Shown one piece after another: positions 37,160 to 39,205 of a stretch of 39,205 nucleotides of DNA. The notes beneath the pieces were generated by a model. The model was not told where the DNA came from and ran no database searches. It saw only the letters and a program-made list of their open reading frames with translations. Source of the DNA: CAIKZD01 sp041675165 (GTDB taxonomy: Bacteria > Patescibacteriota > Minisyncoccia > Moranbacterales > UBA2206); NCBI GenBank assembly GCA_041675165.1, contig JBAYUI010000010.1, positions 1 to 39,205 of the forward strand. Direction: 5' to 3'. How positions within the stretch are numbered: position 1 is the stretch's first letter; each line of letters opens with the position of its first letter. Made by a program: the position numbers and the translations under genes.

Positions 37160-37260
37160 TGAAATATATCAGTTTTAAAATCCAAAATCCCAATTATAAA
37201 TGACCAGTCAAATCCAAAGCTCAAATGTCAAATTTAGGATTTTAGATTTTGAAATTTCTT
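37160..37260. repeat. AT-rich repeat between the two permease genes
   Basis: Words such as CCAAAATCCCAATTATAAATG, AAAGCTCAAATGTCAAATTT and AGGATTTTAGATTTTGAAATTT recall the frr-rseP spacer repeat at 7703-7815 (shared CTCAAATGTCAAAT). The left and right halves are partly complementary. Confidence 0.5.
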
Positions 37261-38514
37261 TTATTCATATCGTAACGCTTCCATCGGGCTGATCTTCGCC
37301 GCGCGTCCGGCCGGATAAATTCCGAAAATTATCCCGATAAGAACACTGACTGCTGTGGCCGTTCCGACTGATTGCCAAGAAATGATGAATGGCCAAGTAT
37401 ATTGCAAATATTGAATGATGAGCGCAATCACAAAAGAAAACATGATGCCGATAACGATGCCTATCATTCCGCCGATCAACGAAATGAACGCCGACTCGAT
37501 CAAGAATTGGATCTGCACATCGAAATTCCGAGCTCCCACCGCTTTTCGCAGGCCCACTTCGCGGATCCGCTGGCTCACTGCCAGAAGCATTATGTTCATT
37601 ATCCCTATCCCTCCGACCAGAAGCGAAATGGCGCCGATAACCAAGAGGAAATAGCGCAGGACATCCGTTATCTGGGTGATGATGGCCACGGCCGAAGCCA
37701 TATCGCGCACCGAGAAATCATCATTGACCGAATCAGTTATATGATGCTGTTCTCGTAAGGTCACAATAGCATCCTCTTTGGCGATCGCGACGAACTTAGC
37801 ATCCGTCACCTTAAGACGGATAAAGCCCAGATGATCAATGCCCAGAATTATTTTTTGAGCGGTCCTCAATGGAATGAAAATGGAATCATCCTGGCTGGTG
37901 GCCCCAAAACCGCTGGAACCTCTTTTTTTCAGAACTCCGATGACAGTGAAATTTTCATCTTTTATTTTTATGACTTTATTGAGCGGACTGCCACCATCCG
38001 GAAAAAGGGCTTTAACTTCATTGATGCCCAAGACCGCCACTCGCGACATATCCATTTCCTCATCTTGATTGAAAAATCTTCCATCCGCCACTTCCGTGTT
38101 TTCCACGTTGATATAGCTGGCTGTCGTGCCTTGGAAAGAAGCGGTCACATTTTCTCCGCCGTAGGAAACAGTGGCTGTTCCCAAAACATATCCGGCGCCA
38201 TCTAACACTTCCGGCACGTTGCGCTTGTTCCTGAGCGCCTCCAAGTCGGCATATTTCAAAGTCGTTATGGCCACGCCCATCGCTGCGGCCGGCGGACCTT
38301 TTTCATCCGAAGCCCCTGGCAGAACTCCGATCAAATTAGACCCGATACCCGTCACTTGATCCAAAATGAGAGCCTGCGCGCTACGACCGACTGCCATAAT
38401 GATTATCACCGAAGCCACCCCGATAATGATTCCGAGGATCGTTAAAAAAGAGCGGAACTTGGCCGCCATCAGATATTGGTATGAAATTCTTATGGAACTT
38501 ATGAGGCTGCGCAT
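37261..38514 (-). CDS. MacB-like ABC exporter permease (first copy)
   Basis: 417-residue MacB-type permease. First membrane segment FLTILGIIIGVASVIIIMAVG; extracytoplasmic domain about 45-270, with the internal words MSRVAVLGINEVKALFPDGGSPLNKVIKIKDENFTVIGVLKKRGSSGFG, shared in pattern with the copy downstream. C-terminal segments with GIMNIMLLAVSQRIREVGLRKAVGARNFDVQIQFLIESAFISLIGG and FGIYPAGRAAKISPMEALRYE. It starts 5 bases after the ATPase gene. The two permeases likely pair as a heterodimer with one shared ATPase, or arose by duplication. Confidence 0.92.
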   Translation of the reverse strand: MRSLISSIRISYQYLMAAKFRSFLTILGIIIGVASVIIIMAVGRSAQALILDQVTGIGSNLIGVLPGASDEKGPPAAAMGVAITTLKYADLEALRNKRNVPEVLDGAGYVLGTATVSYGGENVTASFQGTTASYINVENTEVADGRFFNQDEEMDMSRVAVLGINEVKALFPDGGSPLNKVIKIKDENFTVIGVLKKRGSSGFGATSQDDSIFIPLRTAQKIILGIDHLGFIRLKVTDAKFVAIAKEDAIVTLREQHHITDSVNDDFSVRDMASAVAIITQITDVLRYFLLVIGAISLLVGGIGIMNIMLLAVSQRIREVGLRKAVGARNFDVQIQFLIESAFISLIGGMIGIVIGIMFSFVIALIIQYLQYTWPFIISWQSVGTATAVSVLIGIIFGIYPAGRAAKISPMEALRYE

Positions 38515-38518
38515 AAAT

Positions 38519-39205
38519 TTATTTGATCAGTCTTTTTTCCATATTGGCGATCTTTCTGTTCAGGACCGGCTCGTCCGAAACGACCTGGCCATCCTTGATG
38601 TAGATTATCCGCTTGGCATGTTCGGCCGTGTCTGTTTCGTGCGTCACCAGAATTACCGTGCAACCGAAATTATTGAGGTTCTGCAAGATCCGCATCACCT
38701 GCAGCCCCGCTTTGGAATCAAGATTGCCGGTCGGTTCATCGGCAAAAACCACTTCCGGATCATTGACCAAAGCGCGTGCGATGGCCACTCGTTGTTTTTC
38801 TCCGCCGGACAACTGGTTGGAAAGATATTTTTCGCGGTGTTCCATCCCGACACTGCGGAGCGCCTTCATTACTTTGTCGCGATTTTTTCCATCCGGCTTC
38901 TGGTCATAAAGCAGGGGCAGTTCCACGTTTTCATAGACGGATGTGCGCGGCAAAAGATTGAAAGACTGGAAGATGAAACCTATCTTCCTATTGCGGGTGA
39001 GCGCCAATTCATCACTGGAAAAGGCGGAGATGTCCTTGCCTTCGAAAATATATTTGCCCTCCGAAGGACGATCGAGAAAACCCAAAATCTGCATCAAAGT
39101 CGATTTCCCGCTGCCGCTCGGCCCCATAATCGAAAGGAATTCACCTTTTTCCACGTTAAAATTGGCATTGAAAAGTGCCTTGGTTTCCACGCCTTCCGAC
39201 TCATA
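38519..39205 (-). CDS. ABC transporter ATPase, MacB/LolD type (cut by window end)
   Basis: Energises the two adjacent permeases. At least 228 codons are visible and the frame stays open to the window edge (YESEGVETKALFNANFNVEKGEF), so only a short N-terminal piece is missing. Walker A GPSGSGKST, Q-loop FIFQSFNLLPR, signature LSGGEKQRVAIARAL, Walker B VVFADEPTGNLD, switch His VTHETDTAEHAKR. This full-length similarity to the LolD/MacB ATPase family is firm; the transported substrate is unknown (lipoproteins, peptides or drugs are known for relatives). Confidence 0.93.
   Translation of the reverse strand, partial: YESEGVETKALFNANFNVEKGEFLSIMGPSGSGKSTLMQILGFLDRPSEGKYIFEGKDISAFSSDELALTRNRKIGFIFQSFNLLPRTSVYENVELPLLYDQKPDGKNRDKVMKALRSVGMEHREKYLSNQLSGGEKQRVAIARALVNDPEVVFADEPTGNLDSKAGLQVMRILQNLNNFGCTVILVTHETDTAEHAKRIIYIKDGQVVSDEPVLNRKIANMEKRLIK

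Overview
The window looks like chromosomal DNA from a small-genome bacterium of the Patescibacteria / Candidate Phyla Radiation type (Parcubacteria-like). This is inferred from compact genes with few Shine-Dalgarno sites, a mostly single-strand gene order, small conserved orphan proteins (including one resembling DUF5674), AT-rich dispersed intergenic repeats, and short versions of several families. UGA behaves as stop, so the standard bacterial code applies. Almost all protein genes are on the minus strand, so operons read from high to low coordinates.

Layout. 1-1600: 5' part of lysS, a small orphan gene and greA. 1671-6089: the cell-shape and wall operon mreB-mreC-mreD-PBP2. 6365-9483: rseP-type protease, frr and a beta-propeller lipoprotein. 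9674-10300: tRNA-Lys and an orphan membrane protein. 10356-16081: heat-shock region with dnaJ, dnaK, a NUDIX-GrpE fusion and hrcA, controlled by a perfect CIRCE operator. A plus-strand insert between dnaJ and dnaK carries a small zinc-binding protein and two structured RNA candidates. 16138-17300: a second small Cys-rich protein with a long structured leader, then two minus-strand non-coding RNA candidates, one a 146-nt rod with its own promoter and terminator that resembles 6S RNA. 17292-21175: coiled-coil orphan, tRNA-Gln, ftsX, ftsE, prfB (with programmed +1 frameshift) and a rubrerythrin. 21203-23996: four lineage-type orphan genes. 24031-27424: tRNA-Thr and a four-subunit pyruvate/2-oxoacid:ferredoxin oxidoreductase, with two related 157-159 bp MITE-like repeats on either side of porA and a 28-bp palindrome inside porA. 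27564-29893: membrane-anchored double-thioredoxin protein and small orphans. 30047-35781: a type III restriction-modification cassette (mod, res) with a NYN-domain nuclease gene and a probable small RNA between the two subunits. 35896-39205: a MacB-like ABC exporter with two permeases and an ATPase cut by the window edge.

Most distinctive points: the in-frame NUDIX-GrpE fusion in the chaperone operon; the cluster of unassigned structured RNAs beside small Cys-rich proteins; the mod-NYN-sRNA-res arrangement; the in-frame palindrome in porA; and a prfB frameshift site that has an upstream hairpin in place of the usual internal Shine-Dalgarno. All coordinates come from reading the sequence by eye. 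Family names rest on motif recognition; no database search was run.
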